From the NCBI GenBank assembly GCA_032622095.1, contig CP136069.1, positions 189,465,122 to 189,529,121 of the forward strand: a stretch of DNA of 64,000 nt, in the 5' to 3' direction. Of this stretch, positions 1-10,258 are shown in pieces. The notes under the pieces were generated by a model. That model was not told the DNA's origin, searched no databases, and saw only the letters and a program-made list of their open reading frames with translations. The translations under genes and the position numbers were made by a program. The stretch comes from Siphonodentalium dalli. Its lineage: Eukaryota > Mollusca > Scaphopoda > Gadilida > Siphonodentaliidae. Each line of letters starts with the position of its first letter. Position 1 is the first letter of the stretch.

Positions 1-164
1 GCGATAATTATTTGCCAAAAACAAAATCATGAAAAACATACTATCATATGATATATATGATGAATGGACTTAACTTCAGCATTGGCATTTACATGTACTG
101 GTATAATAAATGTGCAATGAAATGAGCAACAAAAGTTTAAGTCAGTTTTTTAAATTAATAATTG

Positions 165-275
165 CTTGCATTCTGGAGCCAGCCACTTCTTCAATTAACA
201 GGGCACGAGGATCTTTGGGATGACTCCAAGCCACCTCTCCCATGTCAATGACATAACGATCTTTCGACAACTGAG
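165..275 (-). other. Exon-like module A1 of a six-copy block
   Basis: On the minus strand this reads as an open stretch after a CAG, containing VIDMGEVAWSHPKDPRAL and then an IEEVA motif. The family is not recognised. It is the first of six related blocks (165-275, 470-602, 838-960, 1509-1630, 1852-1980, 2218-2325). There is no start codon or clear splice donor, so it could equally be a non-coding repeat that happens to stay open. Confidence 0.4.
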
Positions 276-469
276 CATGAAAGTACCATAACGATAAATT
301 TTGTTGAGAAAACAGCACTGTCAGAAAATGTTACCCAGAACAAAATCACAAAGAATGTGCTATGAGATATACATCAGCGATAATTGGCATTGTCATTTGC
401 CTGTAAAATAAATAGGCAACTAAGCAAATATATTGAACAGGAAAAGTTAGAGGCACTAAAGTTTATAAG

Positions 470-602
470 TTAATTGCTTGTACCCTAGAGCCAGCATCGA
501 AGTCACCTCTTCAATTGACAGGGCACGAGGATCTTTGGAAAGACTCCAAGTCACCTCTCCCGTGTCAATGACAAGAGGATTTATCAAAAACCGAGTGAGC
601 AC
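470..602 (-). other. Exon-like module B1
   Basis: Second copy of the block, open on the minus strand through LVIDTGEVTWSLSKDPRAL and SIEEVTSML. Types A, B and C alternate in the same order in both large units, so the triplet existed before the 1.34-kb duplication. No known domain is recognised. Confidence 0.4.
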
Positions 603-837
603 GAAAATATAATTTTGATCAGTTTTGACAAGAGGACACAGTACTGTCCAAAAAGTATTAACCCGCAGAGAATGTGTTATCATATACATCATATTTGCAG
701 AGTGGACGTAACTTCAGATAGTTGGCATTGTAATTCAAATATACCAGTACAATCAAATGGCAATGACAATACAAACAATGCTATTATGAATAGAGTTACA
801 GGCACTGTTTTAATTTTTACATGATTTTTAAAAATTG

Positions 838-960
838 CTCTCATTCTGGAATTAGCATCAAAGTCACCTCTTCAATTGACAGGGCACGAGGATCTTTGGA
901 ATGACTCCAAGCCACCTATCCCATATCGATGACATGAGGATTGTTCGAAAACTGAGCATA
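838..960 (-). pseudogene. Exon-like module C1, with an in-frame stop
   Basis: Third copy. In the frame shared with A and B the conserved VIDMGE becomes VIDMG-stop, because a GAG codon is TAG here; the frame then continues as VAWSHSKDPRALSIEEV. If the blocks were once coding, this copy is broken. Confidence 0.35.
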
Positions 961-1508
961 AAAGTTTTATCTGTTTGAACTTTTGACAAGACAGAACTGT
1001 TAGAGAAGTACCATTCAATTTTACGACAAAAGTTAGAGGCAAAAGTGGGACCAGCCGTTTCTGCTGTATTAGTTAGGGTACCACCCGTCATCGAACAGGA
1101 ATCACTTCTCCATTAATTTCCGGACAACCCAATTTTATATCCAATTATTGTAAATAAGAATTAATGGTAAATCATGAAAATTGAGATTCAGTATCAATGC
1201 CTACATACAATTCAGAAGCAGAATCCACAGGACACTGATAATGCGTCACAGCATCAAACACCCAGATTATATTTGGTTTCTTTGAAGTTATTTAATTGTT
1301 CTGGCCATGAATCAGAACTGTGAACACAGATTCCCTCAAATTGCGAAAACAATTAATGGATTAATGGACACCCACTGACTTATCCTATTTTCAGTAGAGA
1401 AGTAAACACATTATAACCGACATCGTTTTCCAATATCATGTTACTACCAGTACTTTGACACAGAAACGTTAATTTAAAAAAAGTTTAACTCACTATTTTT
1501 CAAATTAA

Positions 1509-1630
1509 TAATTGCTTGGAGCCAGCATCGAAGCCACTTCTTCAATTGACAGGGCACGAGGATCTTTGGAATGACTCCATGCCACCTCTCCCGTGTCAAT
1601 AACATGAATATCTTTCAAAAACTGAGCATG
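1509..1630 (-). other. Exon-like module A2
   Basis: Open on the minus strand with VIDTGEVAWSHSKDPRAL followed by SIEEVASMLAP. Of the six copies this is among the least disrupted. Function unknown. Confidence 0.4.
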
Positions 1631-1851
1631 AAAGTATCATATTGATCAATTTTGTTGAGAAAAAACAGCACTGTCATAAAAATGTTACCCAGAACCAAAC
1701 CACGAAGAATGTGCTATTAGATATACATCGAGTAAGATTAATTGATCAAACATCAGCCATAGTTGGCATTGTAATTTGTCTGTAAAATAAATTGGCAACT
1801 AAACAATTATATTGGATGGGAAAAGTTAGATGCACTCAAGTTTATATTTTA

Positions 1852-1980
1852 ATTGCTTGCACCCAGGATGCAGCATCGAAGTCACCTCTTCAATTGACAG
1901 GGCATTAGGATCTTTGGAATGACTCCATGTCACCTCTCCCATGTCAATGACAAGAGGATTTTTCAAAAACTGAGTGAGCA
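1852..1980 (-). other. Exon-like module B2
   Basis: Open on the minus strand with LVIDMGEVTWSHSKDPNAL followed by SIEEVTSML. It lies in a 110-codon chance-length open frame (1826-2158). It is the counterpart of B1, with DPNAL in place of DPRAL. Confidence 0.4.
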
Positions 1981-2217
1981 CGAAAATATCAATTTGATCA
2001 GTTTTGACAAGAGGACACAGCACTGTCCAAAAAGAATTAATCCATAAGTTAGCATATACATGTATATCGGATTTGCGGAATGGACCTAACTTCAGATATA
2101 GTTGGCATTGTAATTCACATATACCGGTACAATAAAATGGCATGCAATGACAATACAAACAATGCTAATATGAATAGAGTTGCAGGCACTGTTTTAATAT
2201 TACATGCATATTAATAA

Positions 2218-2325
2218 TTGCTCTCATACTCCAGTCAGCATCAAAGTCACCTCTTCAATTGGAATGATTTCAAGCCACCTCTCCCGTATCAATGACATGA
2301 GGATATTTTGAAAACTGAGCATAAA
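2218..2325 (-). pseudogene. Exon-like module C2, internally deleted
   Basis: Counterpart of C1. About 20 bp covering the GACAGGGCACGAGGATC stretch of the other copies are missing, so the KDPRAL part is lost and the frame is interrupted. Confidence 0.35.
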
Positions 2326-2921
2326 ATTATTGTTTTGATATGTTTTGAACTTTTGACGAGACAGCACTGTCAGATAAGTACTGTACCAGCGGTTCTGCTG
2401 TATTACATGTATTTAGGGTACCACCAGTCATAGAACAGGAATCACTTCTCCGTTAATTTCAGGACAAACTAACTTTTTTATCCAATTATTGTAAATAGTA
2501 ATTAATGGTAAATCATGAAAATTGACGTTCAGTATCAATGCCTACATACAAATCAGAAGCAGAATCCACAGGACATTGATAAGGTGCCACAGCATTAATC
2601 ACCCACATTATATTTGGTCTCTTTGAAGTTATTTAATTGTTCTAGCCACGAAAATCAGCACTGTGAACACAGATTCCCTCAAATTGTGAAAACAATTAAT
2701 GGATTAATGGACACCCTCTGACTTATCGTATTTTCAGTAGATAAGTAAACCCGTAGTATATTAACTGACATCGTTTTCCAATACCATGTTACTACCAATA
2801 CTTTGATAGAGAAAAGTTAATTATCAAAGTCTAAGAGTATAATTATTTTGCATGAACTTTAATTTTATATCAAAATATAAGATCATACATATATCATGAC
2901 CATGTCTGGGTATATAACTAT

Positions 2922-3663
2922 ACTAGAAGGTGACCCGACTTCGCCTTGGCTTTGACCTTGAATTGACCATTTTGAAGGTCAAGGTCAGTTGAGGTAACGA
3001 TTTGACCCGTCCAAAACACTGCCCGGACAAAAGTACCCGACAAAAGTACCCGTCGAAATCCATCCTGTTTTACCCGATTTGACCTTGAATTGATCATTTT
3101 GAAGGTCAAGGTCAGGTCGGCGTCACAATTTGACCCATCGAAAACACTCAGTGGACAAAAGTAAACCCTATGTATCAAATTTCGTGGAAATCCCATCAAA
3201 ATTCGCGATTTGACCTTGAATTGACACGATTTCAAGGTCAAGGTCACGTCGCACGGGCAAATTAATAGGCGTATGCCACTTCTCGGCCGAAAATACCTCC
3301 ACATACCAAGTTTCATCGAAATCCCGTGATATTCGGGCGTTTGACCTTGAAAAGTTGAAATGACCCGATTTCAAGGTCGAAGTCACGTCGCACGGGCAAC
3401 TTAATAGGATTATGCCACTTCTCGGCCGAAAATACCCCCACATACCAAGTTTCATCGAAATCCCGTGATATTCGGGCGTTTGACCTTGAAATGACCCGAT
3501 TTCAAGGTCAAGGTTAAATTAATATGCCTATGCCACCCCCGGCCGAAAATACCCTCACATACCATGTTTAATCGAAATCGGGTCGGCCGTTTTCGAGTTC
3601 ATCGCGAACACACACACACACACAGATACACACACAGACAGATCTTCCAAAATATATAATAGA
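2922..3663. mobile_element. CTAG-type dispersed element, copy 1
   Basis: Starts with CTAGAAGGTGACCCGACTT and ends with a CA-rich run, GATCTTCC and AAAATATATAATAGA. The interior is several diverged tandem subunits of about 120-140 bp. Each holds TTGACCTTGAA, a short spacer, TTCAAGGTCAAGGTCA, and then a stretch such as CCAAGTTTCATCGAAATCCC. Open frames on the minus strand are by-products of the repetition. I cannot assign a transposon class; no transposase or reverse transcriptase is visible. Confidence 0.7.
3481..3510. repeat. Perfect hairpin built from AAGGTCA motifs
   Basis: TGACCTTGAAAT, a six-base loop GACCCG, and ATTTCAAGGTCA form a perfect 12-bp inverted repeat. The same hairpin recurs perfectly at 16646-16675 and imperfectly in the other subunits of these elements. 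Confidence 0.9.
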
Positions 3664-4396
3664 CTAGAAGGTGACCCGACTTCGTCCGGGCTTTGACCTT
3701 GAATTGTCCATTTTGAAGGTCAAGGTCAAGTGGGGTCACGATTTGACCCGTCCAAAACACTGCCCGGACAAAAGTACCCGACAAAAGTACCCGTCGAAAT
3801 CCATCCGGTTTTACCCGATTTGACCTCGAATGGATCATTTTGAAGGTCAAGGTCATGTCTGGGTCACGACCCTACCCGCCCAAAACACCCAGTGGACAAA
3901 AGTAACCCCACGTATCAAATTTCGTCGAAATCCCATCAAAATTGGTGATTTCACATTGAATTGACCCGATTTCAAGGTCAAGGTCACGTCGCGCGGGCAA
4001 ATGAATATGCTTATGAGACTCCCCATACGAAAGTACCCCCACATACCAAGTTTCATCGAAATCCCGTGATATTCGGACGTTTGCCCTTGAAATGACCCGA
4101 TGTCAAGGTCATGGTCAAGTCGCACGGGCAAATTAATAGGTTTATGCCACTTCCCGACCGAAGGTATCACCACATACCAAGTTTCATCGAAATCCCGTGG
4201 TATTCGGGCGTTTGACCTTGAAATTACCCGATTTCAAGGTCAAGGTCACGTCGCACGGGCAAATTAATTGGCCTATGCCACTTCCTGGCCGAAAATACCC
4301 CCACATACCAAGTTTCATCGAAATCGGATCGGCCGTTTTCGAGTTCATCGCGAACACACACACAGACAGACACACCACACACACACACACACACCC
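3664..4396. mobile_element. CTAG-type dispersed element, copy 2, joined head to tail
   Basis: Begins at the CTAG that closes the preceding element, so the two copies abut with no spacer. It has the same internal AAGGTCA subunits and the same closing sequence GCCGTTTTCGAGTTCATCGC followed by a CA-rich run. The usual AATATATAATAGA terminus is missing; the sequence passes from CACACACACCC into unrelated DNA. Confidence 0.65.
4354..4396. repeat. CA-rich microsatellite
   Basis: An interrupted CA/CAGA run forming the tail of the element above. Similar runs sit at 3607-3645, 6480-6501 and 16790-16812, always at the same place in this element family. Confidence 0.9.
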
Positions 4397-5091
4397 ACAT
4401 GTTTATGGTGTCAAACGCGGACATCTCTAGGAACCATCACAAATGAGGACCTCACAAAAAATGAGTGTATGTGATTTCGAGTGCTCAATTCGTCAAACGT
4501 TCACCTGATAGATAATTCTTCCGTATCTGGTTAATGGTTATAACGAGATTTGTTCCATGTGTTCTGCGAGTACATAGTGGGGACACACCAGGTTCACACT
4601 CTGAACTGTACACGGAAATTAAACTGAGGACAAGACACACAGAGGGTTCATATGAGATAAAACGAGGACGTGCAATACACACCGACAGAGGTATTCAACT
4701 GGGGACAGGGTCTATGTGTATCTATCACGATACCTAAATGGGCACAGATGAGATGTATTCCCCGTGCATTTATATTGATAGCACACTCCGTTGAAATTCT
4801 TTGTATCTTGTTAAAACATACTGATGGAATATATATCAGTACAATGATTAACTCTACACGACCAATGAACTATTTCATGGGACCCCAAATTGTTTATCAG
4901 TTTCATTAACATAGTGCTTCATTTAGTATCGAGCCAGAGATTATGCATTGTATGTATTTTGAGAAATAAGCGAAGTGAAAGCTCAAAACATCTGCAGAGA
5001 AATACAACCATCTGAAAACCCATTGAGAACTGTTAATGGTCCATTTGAACCATTCTGATGAGGCCATTGGTTCTTATCAGAGATGCGGTTT
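4397..5091. other. No gene recognised
   Basis: Single-copy-looking sequence with several GGGGACA words (near 4577 and 4704) that also occur at 6186, 6305 and 6396. Open frames up to 79 codons look random. I see nothing else I can support. Confidence 0.5.
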
Positions 5092-5236
5092 TAAATTACT
5101 TTTATATGTGAAAAACCCTTTAACGAAGATCAATTGGAGGGAAAGTCTGGAGCCAGCAGCCGCTGTAATCCCAGCTCCAATGGCGTATTATTAAAGTTGT
5201 TGCAGTTAAAAAGCTCGTAGTTATATCTCGGGGCCG
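5092..5236 (+). pseudogene. 18S rRNA fragment (520 region into V4), degenerate
   Basis: Closely matches the universally conserved eukaryotic small-subunit segment: CCTTTAACGA, ATTGGAGGG, AAGTCTGG, GCCAGCAGCCGC, CAGCTCCAA, TTAAAGTTGTTGCAGTTAAA and AAGCTCGTAGTT are all present in order. It departs from the functional sequence at positions that do not normally vary: AGCCAGCAGCCGCTGTAATCC replaces the usual GCCGCGGTAATTCC, and TATTATTAAAG has an extra T. Only about 140 bp of the roughly 1.8-kb gene is here, so this is a pseudogene fragment. It is followed by 28S-like sequence rather than the rest of 18S. Confidence 0.85.
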
Positions 5237-5424
5237 AATTTTGGTCCTCGCGGTCTCCGTTCGACGGCCGATCGTCGGCGGGATCGAGGACCGCACACCT
5301 TCGTGCCGGTCGTCTGTCTGCCGGAGGGTGTAACGACTGACCGGAACCTCAGCTTTGCGGGCTGCCGGTCAACCGCTCTCTTCGGGTCTCTGGGCGGTGG
5401 GATCCCGAGCACGATGGCCGTATT
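5237..5424 (+). pseudogene. GC-rich segment between the 18S and 28S pieces
   Basis: Distinctly GC-rich compared with its AT-rich surroundings and full of short complementary stems, as expected of an rRNA expansion segment. It could be the start of 18S V4, the end of 28S D2, or a joint of the two. I cannot place the junction by eye. Confidence 0.5.
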
Positions 5425-5546
5425 GAAACACGTACCAAGGAGTGTCGCTAATCGCTAACTCGAAGGTGCAATGAAAGTGAAGGCCGCTCTCAGAGCGCTA
5501 GCCGATGTGGGATCCGCGTCTGCTTCACAAGATTCGTGGCGCACCA
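5425..5546 (+). pseudogene. 28S rRNA fragment (D2-D3 region), degenerate
   Basis: Contains the 28S landmarks GTATTGAAACACG, ACCAAGGAGT, GCAATGAAAGTGAAGGCCG and GTGGGATCC in the correct order. In functional animal 28S about 45-60 bases separate ACCAAGGAGT from GTGAAGGCCG and include a conserved AACCCAAAGGCG; here the spacing is shorter and that motif is missing. With the 18S fragment 200 bp upstream on the same strand, this is a rearranged rRNA pseudogene, not part of an rDNA unit (no ITS or 5.8S between them). Confidence 0.8.
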
Positions 5547-6475
5547 ACGAAAGCCGGGCAATTAACCCCCAAAATGCCGTCATCGCCGAATACGTTTACC
5601 ACCAACGAAGCTAAAACCACCACCCTTAATTGTGGTGTCTAGTGTTGATTTTAGAGGCCCTATCTGTGCGCGGGTGTCAAAGAAACACACATACGCACGG
5701 AGGGTGGTCATTCTCAAACAGAAGTGCCGATATTAACCCTACACTTGTCAGATTCAGCCAGAATTATAAAATTGAGTCCCCAATAAAAAAACACTCACAA
5801 CCCGGTCCCCCTCGTATTTCAAATAACTCCTTGCACGCAGCGTGAACTATTTATTGTTGGGGTCATGACGTGACACGAAAGCCCCTCATGGCGAATCGCG
5901 ATAACTTAAGGACGAATCACACCACCAAGGGATGTAAGTACATATGTACACCCTGCCCCAAAACATTTCCACACGCAGATCAACTATTTATTTTGGGGTG
6001 AGTGGTGTACAACCACGGAACAACCACTGGAGTGAATCCATTTGTTTTTATTAAACAGGTTGTACAAAGAGACTATTAGAATCGTTCAGTTGTTATTAAA
6101 GTTTTGATTCTTTGCAGGTATGTAATGTTACATACATGTCATAGCGAGGACATGGACACGTCTCGTATTTTCTTACATAATAACTGGGGACATGATACAT
6201 TTGGTCCGTATTTCAAACGATAAACGGGAAATCTGTGTATAATGACGCAATGGCGGTATGAAAATCAGTGTGCACTCTGGTTCAACTGGTAACGCATTAT
6301 TGGGGACTTGACCTAGAAATGAAAAATACATAGTCAGAAGCCTTTCCAACGACTCCTAGACGAATTTCAATACGTTTTTATAAATGGAAACAAACGGGGA
6401 CGTCCCCATTTGATGTGCGTCCCCAGTATGAAGGTTACATACGGACGATTGTCCCCGTTTGCCACCATTCATCAG
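5547..6475. other. No gene recognised
   Basis: Mixed-composition sequence with a small inverted repeat (CACCACCC and GGTGGTG words around 5615-5640) and further GGGGAC words near 6186-6440. Nothing codes convincingly. Confidence 0.45.
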
Positions 6476-6523
6476 AGAGCACACACACACACACAGACAG
6501 ATCTTCCAAAATATATAATAGAT
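6476..6523. mobile_element. Solo tail of the CTAG-type element
   Basis: An isolated CA run followed by GACAGATCTTCC and AAAATATATAATAGA, the terminus seen at 3640-3663. The body of the element is absent, so this is a severely truncated copy. Confidence 0.7.
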
Positions 6524-8934
6524 ATCCAACAATGAAGCTGAGAATTCATATTTCATGTGCTGGAGGAGCCTTCAAACTATTGGTTGACACTCTAGTAGCA
6601 GTTGAGTCACAAGCAAACATGTTCACTGGAGAAATGTTAAATTAGATGGTCCACTTCAGAAGTTCTTGCAAAGGCCTCGGCTGTTTCAGTCAGTCAATAA
6701 ATTAAAGGAATAATAGTACGACCACTGCTCCAATCGTGTATTTCAAGGGTTCATCTACCATGATTTACATGAACAGAGAAAAGAAAATTCCGTAGTTGAA
6801 GATTGTCAAATCACAAATTACAATAATGTGACTTGTCATCAATCCTCATTCACAATAACATATTAAATGGTAATTTAGAAAGCATGTGTATGATATTACA
6901 CAGCTGAAAATTGTCACATATTTGAGAACTGGTCCATAAATACTGTTTGTCATCCACCCTGAATGGAAAATTTAACTCATGGCATTTTAGAGCTACAGCT
7001 ACACGTAGTAACAGATCATTGCTGTATTGTAGTCCTCTACTTCCTGATATGGCACATTTTATATCTGATACTTTAGTCTTCCTGAAAAAATAAATATATG
7101 AAGTCAGAATTTAAAATTATTCTTAATGCATGTCATGGTTTGAACTGAAGAAAATTTATTATAGCATGGATCTTAACATTTAACCACTCATTTGCAGACA
7201 CTCCCCCCACGACCAGCTGATGAAAATCTACAAATCAGGTTCCTGCTATATAGGTCACTTGTGCCAATGTTAATCATATTTCCCATGTATGATCTTCAGG
7301 CCTCAATTTAAGGATGAATTATTTGTTCCCATAACAAGTGTTATATAGTTTCCTGGGTATAACAGAATGAAAATGAGTCAAAAACACCTATCCGGGAAAG
7401 CTACTATCAATTAATATTGATTTTATATCAATATTTTCTTATATAATGCAACTATCAAGTGGGACATAAATTTGTTACTATTTTTAGAAAGAGTTATCGC
7501 ACATCCAATGCTCAGAACAAACACGAGCTGTAAAATGTCGAAAATTTATTGTATATATGTTCCAGAATATTTTAATTATATTAATTAATATCAAATATGC
7601 TTAATCTGATTAAACATCCCTCAATTACTATTTATTTGGATTTGAGGGGGCACAAAATATTTCATTTGAGTCGAGGAAACCACCCACCAAAGCTTATCAA
7701 TTTTGTTAAATCTATTATTTTTCACCATGGAGACATATTAGTGGCCTGGTAAAAAGTCGACGAGCCGACAGTCTCGGACAAAATTGCGGATGAAGATGGA
7801 TAACTCTAAAATCAAGTGGCTTTGTGTTGATGATAATGCCAAATTTCTTTGACCATGTTGATAACACGTTTCGATGAATTTTATACTACTGGTATAGTTG
7901 AGAGCGGTTAGCATTATTTTTGGGCAATTAATTGATTCTGATAACAGAAGCGGCATTTCAATAAATGTGGTTGTTGTTGTTGGAATCTGAATATATGGGG
8001 ATAATTGAATCGGATTGAGTACCTTTAAATAATATAAGCATTTCCGGACAGGCATTTTCGATTCATACTTATTATTTTATACCCAGGAAACTATATACAA
8101 CTTGTTATAGGAAAAAATAATCCATCTTTAAAGTTTGAAAGCTAAATTATACATGAAAAGCTTATATATATTATACAAAGTATATTGAAGTAAGATAAAT
8201 AATCACTTCCAAGAATAAAAAACATGTAAATACACAGAGACTGTCAATGTGGTGAAGGCTATTGCACAAATTTGTTGTGGCACAAGTTCAGTGAAACACT
8301 ACATGAGGGGTCAGTGTCAAGTTGCATATTGCGGCATAACACTTTAAAAATAAGTGCACAACGGTTTGCCTACTCCATGTGTAGGTGAGGTCTGGTTTTG
8401 TATTTAATACACACCAATATTCAATCAGATAATAATATATTTCCACTTCCTATGCAAGGTAGTTATCTATTAAACATGACAAGAAGTTATATTAATTATG
8501 TGTTACTGGTTGGACTATCATGCATGATGTCAAATATGTTACGGGTCTCAATCAGGATTGCACTATAGTGGACAAGCTGAAATTACCACAAACAAAGTAA
8601 CTTAATTTACAAAATATAGACCAAAATATCGCAGTTGTGTAAATACATGTAGAAGTAAAATCATATAAATTAAAGAGCTTTATTCCACTCCTATTGACAT
8701 GAGGCACGTGTATTGAACCCATTCCCAGCCATTGAATACATATTATTGTATGCCTCTAGTTGAATACAAGCCGGAACTATTTTTGTTGACTTTGTCACCA
8801 AGAAAGATGACATACATTTAGTATGTCAACAATCCGCTTCGGGTGATGTCCCGATCATTACCGGTTATCCATCAGACTTAAATCACAATGAAAGTATCAA
8901 TGACACTGTAGCTCAACTTAGGTAGGGGAATAAT
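6524..8934. other. AT-rich DNA without recognisable genes
   Basis: Non-repetitive AT-rich sequence. The longest open frame (7738-8055, minus, 105 codons) is low complexity in part and resembles no protein I know. Nothing else is supported. Confidence 0.5.
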
Positions 8935-10040
8935 TTAATGGTTGGAGGGATGAGGGATGTGGTCTGTAGGGTGTGCCAAAGAATTTAGTGATGCAAAGAG
9001 TAAATTCTAAAATGGCCACCGGTGGCCATGTTTTTTTGCCGAATGACCCCAAAATGACTCGTTCCCATCTCAGTACATGTCAATGTCAACATCCATGACA
9101 AATTTCACGAAGATCAAACAAACATATCGGTCTATAACCCATGCTAATGGATTTTGTAGAAATATTTAGTCATACAAATCCAAAATGGCCATTGGTGACC
9201 ATATTTTTTTGCCGAATGATCCCAAATGACTCGTTCGCATCAAGAGGTCACCCCGATTATCCATATAAAGTTTGGTGATGATCAGATCAGGGATGTGGTA
9301 TGTCGGGTGTTCCAAAGGATTTAGTGATGCAAAGAGTAAATTTTAAAATGGCCACCGGCGGCCATGTTTTTTTTGCCGAATGACCCCAAAATGATTCGTT
9401 CACATCTACATGTTAATGTCAACATCCATGAAAAATTTCATGAAGATCAAACAAACAGATTGGTCTATAACACATGCTAATGGATTTTGTAGAAATATTT
9501 AGTCATACAAAGAGTAAAATCCAAAATTGCCATTGGTGGCCATATTTTGTTTACCGAATGACCCCAAACTGACTCGTTCCCATCAAGAGGTCACCCCGAT
9601 GATCCATATGAAGTTTGGTGATGATCAGATCAGGGATGTTGTATGTAGGATGTGTCAAATGATTTAGTGATGCAAAGAGTAAAATCCAAGATGATCGCCA
9701 GCGGCCATGTTTTTTGGCCGATTGATCCTAAAATGACTCGTTCCCATCTACATGTAAATGTCAACATTCATGACAAATTTTATGATGATCACACAAACAG
9801 TACGGCCTATAGCCTGTGCCAGTGGATTTAATTTTGAAATCCAAGATGGCCACCCGCGGCCATGTTTTTTGGCCGAATGACCCCAAAATGACTCGTTCCC
9901 ATGTCAATGTCAACATTCATGACAAATTTCATAAAGATCAGGCCAAAGATATGACCTGTAGCCCGCGCCAAAGGAAATTGTTGACGGACACACACACACA
10001 CACATGGATGACGGACGCCAACCCATGGCAATAGCTCAAA
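8935..10040. repeat. Tandem repeat element, about 170-bp subunits centred on a palindrome
   Basis: Six subunits recur, with cores near 9012, 9186, 9353, 9527, 9696 and 9846. Two subtypes alternate, giving a larger period of about 335 bp. Each core is a GGCCAYYGGYGGCC-like palindrome followed by a T run, GCCGAATGACCCC and AAAATGACTCGTTC. The array ends at a CA run and GACGGACGCCAACCCATGGC then AATAGCTCA, an ending I associate from memory with bivalve repeats. No coding capacity is visible. Confidence 0.75.
9012..9029. repeat. Perfect 18-bp palindrome
   Basis: ATGGCCACCGGTGGCCAT equals its own reverse complement. The other five subunits carry imperfect versions, for example ATGGCCACCGGCGGCCAT near 9353. 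Confidence 0.9.
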
Positions 10041-10140
10041 CTTACAAAGTAATAAAGGTAGCTATGGTATAAATGAAGGTGACAGTCATGGAATGACACA
10101 ATGGTATAGAATAAATACAGAAACACAACTTGCATCATAA

Positions 10141-10258
10141 TCTCGAATCTTTTATCGAACTCGTTGTGGACGGCACATAGTTACATTTCGCTTGAGCTTC
10201 GTTCTCACGAAATATATCTATGCGCCATCCGCAACTCATTCGATGAAAGATTCTCGAT
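10141..10258. mobile_element. Foldback hairpin element 1
   Basis: Roughly 45-50-bp arms pair across a loop of about 20 bp. The left arm starts TCTCGAATCTTTTATCGAAC; the reverse complement of the right arm starts ATCGAGAATCTTTCATCGAA and continues with GTTGCGGATGGCGCATAG, against GTTGTGGACGGCACATAG on the left. The inner ends carry TTTCG and CGAAA. It has the form of a small non-autonomous foldback or MITE element. No target duplication was identified. Confidence 0.7.

Larger units (their letters stand above)
1..1485. repeat. Nested tandem repeat, large unit 1 (partial at window edge)
   Basis: The first of two large tandem units offset by about 1341-1347 bp. For example, the stretch starting CCAATTATTGTAAAT occurs at 1141 and again at 2482. 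Each large unit contains three diverged smaller repeats of roughly 310-360 bp, which start near an AATTGCTTGC/AATTGCTCTC motif, followed by about 500 bp of sequence found once per unit. The left end lies outside the window. No intact gene is visible; the exon-like blocks inside are listed separately. Confidence 0.8.
1486..2822. repeat. Nested tandem repeat, large unit 2
   Basis: Second large unit, with the same A-B-C order of smaller repeats and the same single-copy tail. Similarity to unit 1 is high but has many point changes and small indels, so the duplication is not very recent. It ends near 2822, just before the CTAG-type elements begin. Confidence 0.8.

Noticed and set aside
2918-4173. 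Repeated MKLGMWGYFRP-type frames as a protein family
   Set aside because: These are minus-strand readings of the AAGGTCA-rich tandem subunits; the subunit length and indels do not preserve one frame and stops recur between copies.
5221-5412. 63-codon minus-strand frame in the GC-rich stretch
   Set aside because: It lies antisense to rRNA-derived sequence; the arginine-rich composition is a by-product of GC-rich rRNA.
7738-8055. 105-codon minus-strand open frame
   Set aside because: Contains a run of threonines from a simple repeat, no motif, no conserved context, and AT-rich composition like its surroundings.
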